Of a stretch of DNA of 64,000 nucleotides, positions 27,401 to 35,104 are shown in pieces. Position numbers and translations under genes: made by a program. The DNA is from Pseudomonas helleri (lineage in GTDB: Bacteria > Pseudomonadota > Gammaproteobacteria > Pseudomonadales > Pseudomonadaceae). The notes under the pieces were generated by a model that did no database searches, was not told where the DNA came from, and was given only the letters and a program-made list of their open reading frames with translations. How positions within the stretch are numbered: the stretch's first letter is position 1; each line of letters opens with the position of its first letter. Location of the stretch: contig NZ_JYLD01000018.1 in assembly GCF_001043025.1 (NCBI RefSeq), positions 42,015-106,014 of the forward strand. Direction: 5' to 3'.

Positions 27401-28072
27401 TACAACCGCTACAACACCAGTGGCCATGATCAGTGGCTGCAAAGTACTCCGTGGGGGCGGGATGTTGATAAGCGCAAAGATTTAAGTCTTCAAGAGTTCC
27501 AGCATTACTTGACGTTGCAGCAGCAGGCGCCCTTTGTAGAAGTCAAACGTTCAGACGATGAGCCGTTTTGGCAAAGCATGTTGGGTGGCACTAAGCCGGG
27601 CGAGATTTTCGTGATCCTGCCGGGGCTGACCCTGGCCGATTATCAAGACAGGCTGGACGGGCGGGCCAGTCATGGCCTTAAGATCGGCGCACAGCGAATC
27701 ACAACGTTTCTTCGGGGGGATCGAGGCATTCCCGTGGAGCAGCGTGAGGTTGTAACCGAGCAGGTGCAGGCAGGGTTGTATCGAATGGTGAGCAAGCCCG
27801 AAAAAGAACAGAGCGGGCCAGCACCCTTATTGATCAAACTGACTTATCCACGCAATACTGAACGCACTATCGGCAATATTTCCGAGGAGTTATTGATTGA
27901 GCTTGAGCTCCAGTCGTTAGATGACGAGGGGCAGTTGGTCCGGCGTAATTACCGTATTCTCTTCAATCCTCTTGAAGGTGGACGCTTTCTCTCGGCGAAG
28001 CAGCATTTCGATTCGAGCGTAGAAATGCCTTTGTTAGGGATTGATGTCATGGCAATGGAGCCTTTGCAATGA
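24425..28072 (+). CDS. VasX-like type VI secretion effector, probable pore-forming toxin
   Basis: A 1215-residue protein. Residues about 27-160 match the toxin VasX N-terminal region (CPLMKTTVQLIPLRYAIVD, then RPLGIRLLRDGWLYVIE and TLSEYRI), the marker of the BTH_I2691/VasX effector family. Then come a long helical region, a charged coiled coil (about 675-735) and five or so hydrophobic segments near 789-815, 825-850, 878-898, 917-938 and 969-992, consistent with membrane insertion. A soluble tail of about 220 residues ends the protein. GGAGG precedes the ATG. No VgrG, PAAR or Tss genes are in the window, so it is an orphan effector. Its stop overlaps the immunity gene. Confidence 0.83.
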   Translation: MSKPFWPKNPNNVNLSRDDARNSMGTCPLMKTTVQLIPLRYAIVDNPGLDPASEVAMPYSLDARPLGIRLLRDGWLYVIEGSSGTLSEYRIEDGLVSAMLWQGREVFEDDREAPIHEPRLIYAKTSTLYVTYSEVPWTAKKCQQVLSSTSERNHFMQAVDLSKAKCDTGGPHLLTPDMTEHWLAEVATERIEAEQQNPATTLAEHTSSTQQRLDAELPEHERLPYLWETPARFSQTSMNRLTGCIHPQYRHDTLYLVLEDTLGVMRDLANYQDHVVGWIDDWSNGGAKPGHNERDYVLACYIESLSQLNARDVKTLIGESTDPAHKALLDDLLCMAQPQYGVTDAAIIEYLERGGLMTPPAGSPVPAELEVLRQRAQALAENIDYSRGMSNSADALNVLEDVDRRFFTREHFRVAPPAFVDEHFEALIALGKQQSQQITGVLYGTKLGQRGVNELIDREAMDRELLAHRAGLARWNHLLDAITADRVKLTCSGAFHKAGWYFDPMDIGHAGHAFATEYACLKDICRSDDACEQLLAYSERNPQFSRPLYYTLPYSDQTTLWVHYAFLLAAGMVLFNNSPELLARLRSIEQSRLPALDDLPDSTRSVANAALNTLTPALNRGLENVLVNFDEFFKNNAMPDVEELLRKLPVALKSRIVQAAKTEGVTFHFATPQEQAALRETLSETFKLRQEIALLKKKRAQSNRQHGHKSQTSRELLEKIQYDSQRLDLEQRRLAASLSPIPELPDEHARIFGSTQGKAGLMVIFPNEGKRQVAGLMDNFRKGVHRAPVMNVLGDGAALLLFVAQAVNLVQVVKETMAVSSDKRVWVPFVSAALATGAAGFAAAQGIFDTALSAQAKNLGEVLARNSLSRLQVTMGKLHIGLGFVTYALGFAAALVSFNGYQKQWSQAVLTGNRGAQNGALIAMVASGGLATTNAYGFGHTAKAGYQVLMAAKGEARKTAWKVAGARLGSVFFRSSWAGGFFTILELAGTWLYNRYNTSGHDQWLQSTPWGRDVDKRKDLSLQEFQHYLTLQQQAPFVEVKRSDDEPFWQSMLGGTKPGEIFVILPGLTLADYQDRLDGRASHGLKIGAQRITTFLRGDRGIPVEQREVVTEQVQAGLYRMVSKPEKEQSGPAPLLIKLTYPRNTERTIGNISEELLIELELQSLDDEGQLVRRNYRILFNPLEGGRFLSAKQHFDSSVEMPLLGIDVMAMEPLQ

Positions 28073-29217
28073 GCCCTTCCAAGTCCATATCAATTCAACA
28101 ATCATTAGAAGGTTCTCCTAAAAAAGCGGGTGACATAGAGTTTTGTCTTGCTGGACGACAAACCTACTTGGCCCCTTTACCGCTGCCCACAGAGACAGAT
28201 CCTTGCTGTCCCTATATCAGTGATTACAACGATATTTATTTGGACTTTGGAGGGGGAGAGCCGAATGTCTTTTCGTACCAAGTTAATCTGGGTGGGCCAT
28301 TTAGCTGTGCATGCTTGGTCGCAATTGTATGTCCACTATTAGGTGGCTTTATTGCGTTAACTTTAGGTTACGGTGCTGATGAGAGCTTGGAGGCTGTGAG
28401 CGGAATATTTTTGGTGGCGTGGGGCATCGCTATAAAAATGTGGCTAGCAACCTCAGCTGTCTGCTTCGTCATTTGGCTCCACCACCACAAACTTTTCACC
28501 AAAGTCATCCCCACCCGCTTCAACCGCCAACGCCGTGAAGTCTGTTTTATCCCCGAAGGCGCCACAGAACCCTTGTTCGTCCCTTGGGAATCCCTGTCTG
28601 CCTGGGTGGTTCAAGGCCAAAGCGCGACGCAATACGGCGTGACCCGTCACTACGGGATGGGCATGGGCTTTATGCATGAAGGCGAGCTGGTCAGCGTCGA
28701 ATTCCAGTGCGGTGCCCTGCAACTGGCGATTGCCAATTGGGAGGCCGTTCGCGGTTATATGGAGTACGAACTCAACGACCTGCACGCCATCCAGGATCCG
28801 CTGGAACTTCAGGCTCCCGGCGACCCGCCCCATGAAGGTCTGCACACGTTTCGCAATGCTCGCGCCAGTTTGCATCGGCGTATCCGGGAGAAAGAAGTGG
28901 GGTGGATCTACGGCTTTTTTTGGTACGTCTACCACGTCATGACGTTATGGACCCTGCCCAACCATTTGGTTGAGTGGGAGATAAAACGCATCGCCAAGGT
29001 CGGCCGCAAAGCGCTGCCCGAGGCGATGCGTGAATGGTCCGAGCCGCTGCCGCCCGAGCAATGGGCCAAGCCCAGCGCCGAGTTGCTCCGATTGAGCGCC
29101 AAGGTCAAGGCGTTGATCAAACGCTCACCACGCAAGTTGATTACCGAGGTGTTTGCTGAGGCGTATCGCAGTGAGCCCACCCATAAAAAAGCCCCCGTCA
29201 AACGGGGGCTGATCTGA
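28069..29217 (+). CDS. Membrane immunity protein of the VasX-like effector (DUF6708-like)
   Basis: A 382-residue protein starting in the effector stop codon (ATGA overlap), the classic arrangement of an effector and its immunity gene. Two transmembrane helices lie at about residues 75-102 and 110-137. A cytoplasmic domain follows with FNRQRREVCFIPEGATEPLFVPWESL, which resembles DUF6708-type partners of VasX-family effectors. The part up to about 28450 is visibly richer in A/T than the rest. The last codons form the terminator hairpin of the convergent gene. The immunity role is inferred from position and topology. Confidence 0.72.
   Translation: MSPSKSISIQQSLEGSPKKAGDIEFCLAGRQTYLAPLPLPTETDPCCPYISDYNDIYLDFGGGEPNVFSYQVNLGGPFSCACLVAIVCPLLGGFIALTLGYGADESLEAVSGIFLVAWGIAIKMWLATSAVCFVIWLHHHKLFTKVIPTRFNRQRREVCFIPEGATEPLFVPWESLSAWVVQGQSATQYGVTRHYGMGMGFMHEGELVSVEFQCGALQLAIANWEAVRGYMEYELNDLHAIQDPLELQAPGDPPHEGLHTFRNARASLHRRIREKEVGWIYGFFWYVYHVMTLWTLPNHLVEWEIKRIAKVGRKALPEAMREWSEPLPPEQWAKPSAELLRLSAKVKALIKRSPRKLITEVFAEAYRSEPTHKKAPVKRGLI
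29182..29210 (-). terminator. Terminator of the DUF2790-like gene, inside the immunity ORF
   Basis: AGCCCCCGT-CAA-ACGGGGGCT (29190-29210) is followed on the minus strand by six T residues. It ends the minus-strand gene at 29238 yet lies wholly within the last codons of the plus-strand immunity gene, encoding KKAPVKRGL. Confidence 0.82.
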
Positions 29218-29237
29218 GGCTTAGGTTGCTGCGGGTG

Positions 29238-29495
29238 TTAGCCGTTGGTGCAACCGTTACCCATGACGCGGTATTCGATGATGTGACGCTGACCTTGATG
29301 GTCTTCGTACGTCATTTTTGCCGGAACCACTCCACACACATCGGCGACAGGCGACACATTAATGACTTTGGCGATGTCCAGGTCGGTGGCGTAAGTGTAT
29401 TGCTCAACGGCAGGTTGGGCTTGTGCAACTTTAAGGTCGTCTGCCATCGCCAAAGTAGACAGACCCATCAGAGCAAGTGCAATCAAACGTTTCAT
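29238..29495 (-). CDS. Small periplasmic DUF2790-like protein
   Basis: An 85-residue protein with a signal peptide (MKRLIALALMGLSTLAMADD) and a short mature domain. The pattern YTYATDLDIAKVINVSP-(n)-CGVVPAKMTYEDHQGQRHIIEYRVMGNGC is that of the Pseudomonas DUF2790 family, with two cysteines that may pair. The ATG at 29495 is chosen because it begins the signal peptide; the open frame runs 46 codons further. Function unknown. Confidence 0.82.
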   Translation of the reverse strand: MKRLIALALMGLSTLAMADDLKVAQAQPAVEQYTYATDLDIAKVINVSPVADVCGVVPAKMTYEDHQGQRHIIEYRVMGNGCTNG

Positions 29496-29704
29496 TTTCA
29501 ATAAGACCTTAAAACAATCACGACTAACTGACTTCAAGTGCCGGATGGCGGTAGAAGTTGCCAGACCACTGAGTGTGTGTCTGCCACGAAGTACCGTGCC
29601 CTGTTTCAATGTTGTTTCTAGGGGGTGGTTCAATCATAAGGTTTTGCCGGGCAGGTTAAAGACCGAATGCTGCCATGCACTTATGCAGGATCGGTAACAA
29701 TCCT

Positions 29705-29770
29705 GTAGGAGCGAGCTTGCCTCGCGATCTTTTCAACGATTAAAAGATCGCGAGGCAAGCTCGCTCCTAC
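29705..29770. repeat. REPIN with perfect arms, TAGGAGCGAGCTTGCCTCGCGA family
   Basis: Arms of 29 bases (29705-29733 and 29742-29770) are perfectly complementary around CAACGATT. This is the best-preserved member of the family in the window. The rest of the 29496-29862 gap shows no gene and must hold the zapE and DUF2790 promoters. Confidence 0.88.
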
Positions 29771-29862
29771 GCAGGGTTGGTTCAGCAATTAATCGTTTAA
29801 GTGCCTGTCGGACAAAAACCGCTGGCATACTGCCGCGTCTGATTCAGGAGCCAAACCCAACA

Positions 29863-30981
29863 ATGAATGTCGAGTCCCCCCTCAGTGCCTGGCAACGGGC
29901 CGTTGAACAGCAAGGTTTTGTCCAGGATCCTGCGCAATGGCAGGCGGTGCAGGTGTTGCAGCGCTCTCACGAGGCCTTGCACTCAGGGGCTCGTTCGGTC
30001 AAAGGCGTGTACCTGTGGGGGCCGGTCGGGCGAGGTAAGACCTGGCTCATGGATCAGTTCTACGAAAGCTTGCGCGTCCCGGCGCGGCGTCAGCATTTCC
30101 ATCACTTTATGCAATGGGTGCATCAACGGCTGTTTCAGCTAACCGGCGTCGCTGACCCGCTCAAGATCATCGCCAAGGACTTGGGCAAAGAACTAAAAGT
30201 GCTGTGTTTTGACGAGTTGTTCGTTAATGACATTGGCGACGCGATCATTCTTGGGCGGTTGTTTCAAGTGATGTTCGACGAGGGCGTGGTGCTGGTGTGC
30301 ACCTCGAACTTGCCACCGGAACAGTTGTATAGCCACGGCCACAACAAAGAGCGTTTTGCCCCCGCGATCACCGCCATTCTCAAGCACATGGACGTCGTCT
30401 CGGTGGACGGCGCTGAAGACCATCGCCTGCATCCCGGCATTGCGCAGCATCGTTATTGGGTGAAAGCAGCAGATCAGCCGAGTGTGATCGGGCAGGTGTT
30501 CACGGAGCTGACACAAGGTAAGGAAACTTCGGATGCTCCGATTGCTGTAGGTCATCGCTCGCTGAACGTTGTGCGAGCCGGTGCGGGGGTGTTGTGGTGC
30601 AGCTTTCATGAGTTGTGCGAGCAACCGTTGGCGGCCACGGAATTTATGCAGATCTGTGATCAATACACGGTGATTTTGCTCAGCGACGTGCCTTGCCTGA
30701 GTGCCGAGCAACGCGAGGGCAAGATCGCCCGTGGTACGGAAGATGGACCGGTGAAGGTCGAGGCGGGTGATCGCGATCTGCCGCAGTTGTCGATCTATGA
30801 CGACAGCGTGCGGCGATTTATTGCGCTGGTCGACGAATGCTACGACCGCAAAGTACCGCTGTGTATTGAGGCGCAGGTGCCGATGGACCAGTTGTATACC
30901 CAGGGCTACCTGGAGTTCGCTTTCCGCCGGACCTTGAGCCGCTTGCAAGAAATGCAATTGCAGCGCTTTGGTGTGCATTGA
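29863..30981 (+). CDS. zapE: Cell division ATPase ZapE (AFG1-like)
   Basis: A 372-residue P-loop ATPase of the AFG1/ZapE family. Walker A is GPVGRGKTWLMDQF (about residues 52-65), Walker B LCFDELFVNDIGDA, then the sensor region CTSNLPPEQLYSHG and the C-terminal block EFAFRRTLSRLQEM. In Escherichia coli ZapE interacts with the FtsZ ring and matters under oxygen limitation. Pseudomonads often have two AFG1-like genes, so this may be the second copy. Confidence 0.85.
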   Translation: MNVESPLSAWQRAVEQQGFVQDPAQWQAVQVLQRSHEALHSGARSVKGVYLWGPVGRGKTWLMDQFYESLRVPARRQHFHHFMQWVHQRLFQLTGVADPLKIIAKDLGKELKVLCFDELFVNDIGDAIILGRLFQVMFDEGVVLVCTSNLPPEQLYSHGHNKERFAPAITAILKHMDVVSVDGAEDHRLHPGIAQHRYWVKAADQPSVIGQVFTELTQGKETSDAPIAVGHRSLNVVRAGAGVLWCSFHELCEQPLAATEFMQICDQYTVILLSDVPCLSAEQREGKIARGTEDGPVKVEAGDRDLPQLSIYDDSVRRFIALVDECYDRKVPLCIEAQVPMDQLYTQGYLEFAFRRTLSRLQEMQLQRFGVH

Positions 30982-30982
30982 C

Positions 30983-31015
30983 CCTGTAGCCGCAGCCTGC
31001 GGCAGCGGCTACAGG
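30983..31015 (+). terminator. Hairpin after zapE
   Basis: CCTGTAGCCGC and GCGGCTACAGG form an 11-base inverted repeat directly after the zapE stop. It is a repeat-like palindrome without a strong U tract (GTGTTT), probably a transcription stop between the convergent genes. Confidence 0.6.
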
Positions 31016-31025
31016 TGTTTAGCGT

Positions 31026-31829
31026 TTAATCCCACTCAGGCGCCACGCTTTGCGGATTGGTCAGGCGATGCCCGCGATCCAGCTGGGCAATCTGCGCCAT
31101 GTCTTCTGCGGTCAGCTTGAGCGATTGTGCCTTGAGGTTGCTCTCAAGGTTGGCGCGCTTGGTTGACGACGGGATTACCGAATAACCCAGTTGCATCGCC
31201 CACGCCAGGGTCACTTGTGCCGGGGTGGCGTTGTGGCGTTTGGCAATGTCGACAATCACCGGATCTTTCAGCACTTCGCCGTAGGCCAGGGTCATGTATG
31301 AGGTGATATGGATCCCGTGGCTTTGTGCGAACTCCACCACTTTGCGGTTCTGCAAGTAGGGATGCAGTTCGATCTGATTGGTGGCGATGTTCTCGGCACC
31401 CACCGCGGCAATCGCTTCTTTCATCAGCGCGATGGTGAAGTTGGACACGCCGATGGCCTTGGTCAGACCTTGTTTCTTGGCTTGTAGCAGTGCACCCATA
31501 AATTCTGCGACCGGTACTTCATGCTTGGGTGAAGGCCAGTGAATCAGCGTCAGGTCCAGGTGATCGGTGCGCAGTTTTTTCAGGCTCTCTTCGAGGCTTG
31601 GAATCAACTTGTCTTTAGTGAAGTTGCTGACCCAGATTTTGCTGGTGATATACAGCTCACCACGCGCAACGCCGCTGCTGGCAATGGCCTGGCCGACGTC
31701 GGCTTCGTTCTCATAAATTTGCGCCGTGTCGATTGCCCGGTAGCCCAGTTCAAGGGCGTTGGTAACCGAATCAATAACCACTTGGCCCTTGAGGCGGAAG
31801 GTGCCGAGGCCGAATGCTGGGACTGTCAT
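31026..31829 (-). CDS. dkgB: 2,5-didehydrogluconate (methylglyoxal) reductase DkgB
   Basis: A 267-residue aldo/keto reductase, the exact length of Escherichia coli DkgB and similar to it along the whole chain. It reduces 2,5-diketo-D-gluconate and methylglyoxal with NADPH. The tetrad is visible in YRAIDTAQIYENE (Asp, Tyr), ITSKIW (Lys) and LTLIHWPSP (His). The coenzyme motif is IPSSTKRANLESN and the protein ends in APEWD. The ATG at 31829 with AGGAG is preferred to longer starts. Divergent from pvdP. Confidence 0.9.
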   Translation of the reverse strand: MTVPAFGLGTFRLKGQVVIDSVTNALELGYRAIDTAQIYENEADVGQAIASSGVARGELYITSKIWVSNFTKDKLIPSLEESLKKLRTDHLDLTLIHWPSPKHEVPVAEFMGALLQAKKQGLTKAIGVSNFTIALMKEAIAAVGAENIATNQIELHPYLQNRKVVEFAQSHGIHITSYMTLAYGEVLKDPVIVDIAKRHNATPAQVTLAWAMQLGYSVIPSSTKRANLESNLKAQSLKLTAEDMAQIAQLDRGHRLTNPQSVAPEWD

Positions 31830-31951
31830 GGATAACTCCTGGGTGGTCGTAAGAATGGGGTGAGTATCTACGGCTTGAGCGGTGGGAAAAACCATAGCCC
31901 ACGCAAAGCAATCTTGACCGCAAGGCATGAATGAATGATCCCCGTGCGAGT

Positions 31952-31975
31952 TAAATTTCATCGTTGAGCAAACGT
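31952..31975 (+). promoter_or_regulatory. PvdS iron-starvation box of pvdP
   Basis: A perfect TAAAT-N16-CGT, with TAAAT at 31952-31956 and CGT at 31973-31975, 46 bases before the pvdP ATG. This is the promoter signature of PvdS, the iron-starvation sigma factor; pvdS itself is not in the window. Confidence 0.85.
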
Positions 31976-32020
31976 TCTAGCTTGGATAACGCCTGCATTC
32001 AGGCTTGGACAGGTAGTGCA

Positions 32021-33640
32021 ATGACGATTTCTCGACGATGGTTTATCGCTGGTTTGGCGATCACCGGCGCAGCAGCGCCTGCGGTGTATTTTGGGCATCG
32101 CGAGCTGACCCGGGTCGATGAGCCGATTACGCCCGGTGAAGCAACTGTCGATTTGGCAGACACGGCGGGCCAGCAGATCGCCGATCAATTGCGTGGGTTG
32201 TGGACGATCCGTTTCACTGGCCGTGATGCCGGGCTGGACGGTTTGCCTGCGGATGACCTTGAAGTGTGGCTGGATATTGCGCCGCGTGGGCGTGGGGTGC
32301 GCGGTTATCTGGACACAGCACAGGTGCTGCACAGTGAGCAAACGCCGCGCTATCGCATTTTGGCTGATCTGGTTGAGCCGGACCCCAAGCACATGTACTG
32401 GCGCCTGACCCGCAGCGCCGCCGCCAACGGTCAGCCAGATTACGAGTTCAGTTTCAGTCTTGATGAGGTCTGGGGCATGTTCGGCAACGCTGGCAGTGGC
32501 ACCCTGAGTGGCCGTGTGCAGCGTCTGGACCGAGCACTGGCGTTGCCCGAGCAAGACAACCGTTTTGTCGCGCTCAAGCGCACCTTTCCCGAGGCCCGGC
32601 AACGTATCCCGCTCAACCCCACATTGCTGGACTGGCTGGTATCGCCTGAGCACCGCTTGTTCCACCAGCTGTGGCATGCCTCGCGTGATACTTGGCATGA
32701 GCTGTCCGAGGACAAGCGCAATGCGCTGCGCGGTATTGGCTGGCAGCCCGGTCAGCGTGACAGGGAGCGCGATGCGCGTGGCCCTCGTAAAGACCGTAAC
32801 GGGTCGGGCGTCGACTTTTTTTTCATGCACCGGCACATGCTGATGGCTGCACGCTCGATGCAGGACTTGCCGTCGTGGCCTTCGTTCCCGATGCCGCAGC
32901 CCGAGCTTGAACGCGACCGGGCCGGATTTGCCCGTTATTTCGACAACCATGATGGCAGCGCCTTGCCGCCGGCCTGGCTGGCAGAAGGCGATGACACCTA
33001 TACCCAATGGCTGAGTGATATCAAACAGGCCGAGACGTATCACAGCAACTTCGAAGTCTGGGAGTCGCGATATCGGGACCCGCGCTACCTGTCGACACTG
33101 ACCCTGGGCCAATTCGGCTCTGAGGTAGAGCTGGGCCTGCATGACTGGTTGCACATGCGCTGGGCATCAGTACCACGTGACCCGTCCAACGGCGCGCCGG
33201 TGCCCTTGGCGCGGGATCCGGCAGACTTCGCGGCACGTTGGTACGTGGCGGAGAACGATTTTCTGGGCGACCCGTTTTCGTCTCATATCAACCCGGTGTT
33301 CTGGCGGTTTCATGGCTGGATCGATGATCGTCTGGAGGACTGGTTTCGTGCCCACGAACGGTTTCATCCCGGCGAGTTGACGCGCCTGGAGGTCAACGGT
33401 GTGCCGTGGTTTGCGCCGGGGCGCTGGGTTGAAATCGATGACCCGTGGTTAGGCCCGGACACCCACGGTTGCAGCACCACACCGGGGTTAAGTGTGGGCA
33501 AAAGCGTCGAGATGGACCCGGAAACCATGAAGCTCGCGCTGCGCATTACCTTTGGCGATGACAAGAAAATTGGCGACTTGCTGCGCCGGGTACCGCGTCG
33601 GCCGTGGTATGCGCGGCATTTGGTGGTTAAACCCGTGTGA
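32021..33640 (+). CDS. pvdP: Pyoverdine maturation tyrosinase PvdP
   Basis: A 539-residue Tat-exported copper enzyme that oxidises the ferribactin tyrosine to complete the pyoverdine chromophore in the periplasm. The twin-arginine signal SRRWFIAGLAITGAAA opens the protein. Candidate copper ligands are His270 and His272 in FFMHRHMLM, His374 and His378 in GLHDWLHMRW, and His422 and His431 in SHINPVFWRFHGWIDD; the last is the typical CuB motif of tyrosinases. It starts 46 bases after a perfect PvdS box. The open frame extends left, but the ATG at 32021 begins the Tat signal. Confidence 0.87.
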   Translation: MTISRRWFIAGLAITGAAAPAVYFGHRELTRVDEPITPGEATVDLADTAGQQIADQLRGLWTIRFTGRDAGLDGLPADDLEVWLDIAPRGRGVRGYLDTAQVLHSEQTPRYRILADLVEPDPKHMYWRLTRSAAANGQPDYEFSFSLDEVWGMFGNAGSGTLSGRVQRLDRALALPEQDNRFVALKRTFPEARQRIPLNPTLLDWLVSPEHRLFHQLWHASRDTWHELSEDKRNALRGIGWQPGQRDRERDARGPRKDRNGSGVDFFFMHRHMLMAARSMQDLPSWPSFPMPQPELERDRAGFARYFDNHDGSALPPAWLAEGDDTYTQWLSDIKQAETYHSNFEVWESRYRDPRYLSTLTLGQFGSEVELGLHDWLHMRWASVPRDPSNGAPVPLARDPADFAARWYVAENDFLGDPFSSHINPVFWRFHGWIDDRLEDWFRAHERFHPGELTRLEVNGVPWFAPGRWVEIDDPWLGPDTHGCSTTPGLSVGKSVEMDPETMKLALRITFGDDKKIGDLLRRVPRRPWYARHLVVKPV

Positions 33641-33655
33641 GCCCCAGGGAAGATC

Positions 33656-33697
33656 AAAAGATCGCGAGGCAAGCTCGCTCCTACATCGCGATCTTTT
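33656..33697. repeat. REP-derived repeat between pvdP and opmQ
   Basis: One full right-type arm (33656-33684) is followed by an extra ATCGCGATCTTTT. AAAAGATCGCGA and TCGCGATCTTTT form a 12-base perfect inverted repeat enclosing the rest of the arm. The organisation differs from the other copies, as if two partial elements had fused. Confidence 0.75.
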
Positions 33698-33702
33698 GGT
33701 TG

Positions 33703-35097
33703 TTATTGCACCTGCCAGCCCCCGCCCAACGCTTTGTATAACGCGATGCTGGCTTGCAAGCGAGCCATGCGCAGTTGCACGTGCTGGTCTTGTGCCTGAT
33801 ACAGCGTGCGTTGGGTTTCCAGTACGGTCAGCATGACTTCGGCGCCGGCTTTGTAGCGGCTTTGGGCAATGTCGAAGGCCTGTTGCGCCTGTTGCAGTTC
33901 TTCGTCTTGCCATTGCCGTTGCTGGTCCAGGCCACTGGCGCTGTTGAGGGCTTTTTCAACGTCGGCAAAGGCGCTGATGATGCTCGCGCGATAGGTTTGC
34001 AACAGCTCTTGCTGGCGCGCCACGGTTTTGTCGCGCTCTGCGCTAAGGCGGCCGTTGTTGAAGATCGGTGCGGCCAACCCGGCCGTCAGGTTGTAGAAAG
34101 GGCTGCGCAACATGTCGCCAAAGCGGTCCGCGCCTGAGCCCAATGTCGCGCTCAAGGTCAGACTGGGCAGCATGGCCGCACGTGCGACGGTGATATCGGC
34201 TGAGGCCGCAGCCAGTTTGGCTTCGGCGCTGGCAATGTCGGGGCGTCGGCTCAGCAGTGCGCTGGGCAGCCCGCTGCCGATGTCTGGCCACTGCAATTGG
34301 GCAAATGCCGTGTCGCCCAAAGTGAGGCGTTGCACGGGTTCGCCCAACAAGACTGCGAGGGTAATACGGGCTTCCTGGGCCTGTTGCGCCATCAGTGGCA
34401 ATTGCCGTTGTTGAGCGGCCACCAGGCTTTTTTGCTGAGCCAGCTCAAAGGCCGTGGCAGAGCCTGCGTCATAGCGGGTCTGGACCACGTGCAAGACGCT
34501 TTGGGCGTTGGTCAGGTTGAGCCGCGCAATGCGCAGTTGCTCGTCAAAGGCCAGGGTTTGTACGTAGCTGCTGGCGACGCCGCTGAGCAAGGTCAGCTCG
34601 ACGGTGGCCTGGTCAAACTCGCTGGCATTGAGTGTGTGCAGAGCGCTGTCACGGGCTGCGGCTTTGCCACCCCAAAAGTCCACTTCGTAGCTGGCCGTCA
34701 GGTTGGCGTCAAAGTAGTCGACTGCCTTGTTGTTGTCGGTGGCGTCCAATTGGCTGTAGCCCTTGCCGCGCAGCAGTTTTTCACGGTTGGCGCTGCTGGC
34801 AAACTTCACTTCGGGCAGCAGCGGAGCGCCAGCAATAACGGCTGTGGCACGGGCTTGCTGGACGCGGGCAATGGCAGCAGCCAGGTCGTAACTGCCAACC
34901 CGGGCTTGAGCGATCAGACGGTCCAGGGCCGGGCTGCGAAAATGACTCCACCATTGCTGGCTGCTCAGTTGGCTGGCCTGCGTGTGGGGCGATTGCCAGG
35001 TCGGGGGCAGTTGCACCGGGTGCTCGTCGTGCGGCGGGGTTTGGCTGCATGCGGCCAGCAACAGGCACGTGGTCAACAGACTCAAAGACGGCTTCAT
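33703..35097 (-). CDS. opmQ: Outer-membrane efflux lipoprotein OpmQ of the pyoverdine exporter
   Basis: A 464-residue TolC/NodT-family outer-membrane factor. The signal ends in the lipobox LLAAC (Cys about residue 18), then two OEP repeats rich in long amphipathic helices, with motifs YEVDFWGGKAAARDS, LLSRRPDIASAEAKL and LTAGLAAPIFNNGRLSAERD. It should complete the PvdRT-OpmQ pump that recycles and secretes pyoverdine. The ATG at 35097 lies 7 bases past the pvdT stop; an upstream in-frame ATG at 35136 would overlap pvdT and lacks a signal peptide. Confidence 0.85.
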   Translation of the reverse strand: MKPSLSLLTTCLLLAACSQTPPHDEHPVQLPPTWQSPHTQASQLSSQQWWSHFRSPALDRLIAQARVGSYDLAAAIARVQQARATAVIAGAPLLPEVKFASSANREKLLRGKGYSQLDATDNNKAVDYFDANLTASYEVDFWGGKAAARDSALHTLNASEFDQATVELTLLSGVASSYVQTLAFDEQLRIARLNLTNAQSVLHVVQTRYDAGSATAFELAQQKSLVAAQQRQLPLMAQQAQEARITLAVLLGEPVQRLTLGDTAFAQLQWPDIGSGLPSALLSRRPDIASAEAKLAAASADITVARAAMLPSLTLSATLGSGADRFGDMLRSPFYNLTAGLAAPIFNNGRLSAERDKTVARQQELLQTYRASIISAFADVEKALNSASGLDQQRQWQDEELQQAQQAFDIAQSRYKAGAEVMLTVLETQRTLYQAQDQHVQLRMARLQASIALYKALGGGWQVQ

Positions 35098-35104
35098 CAA
35101 TAGA

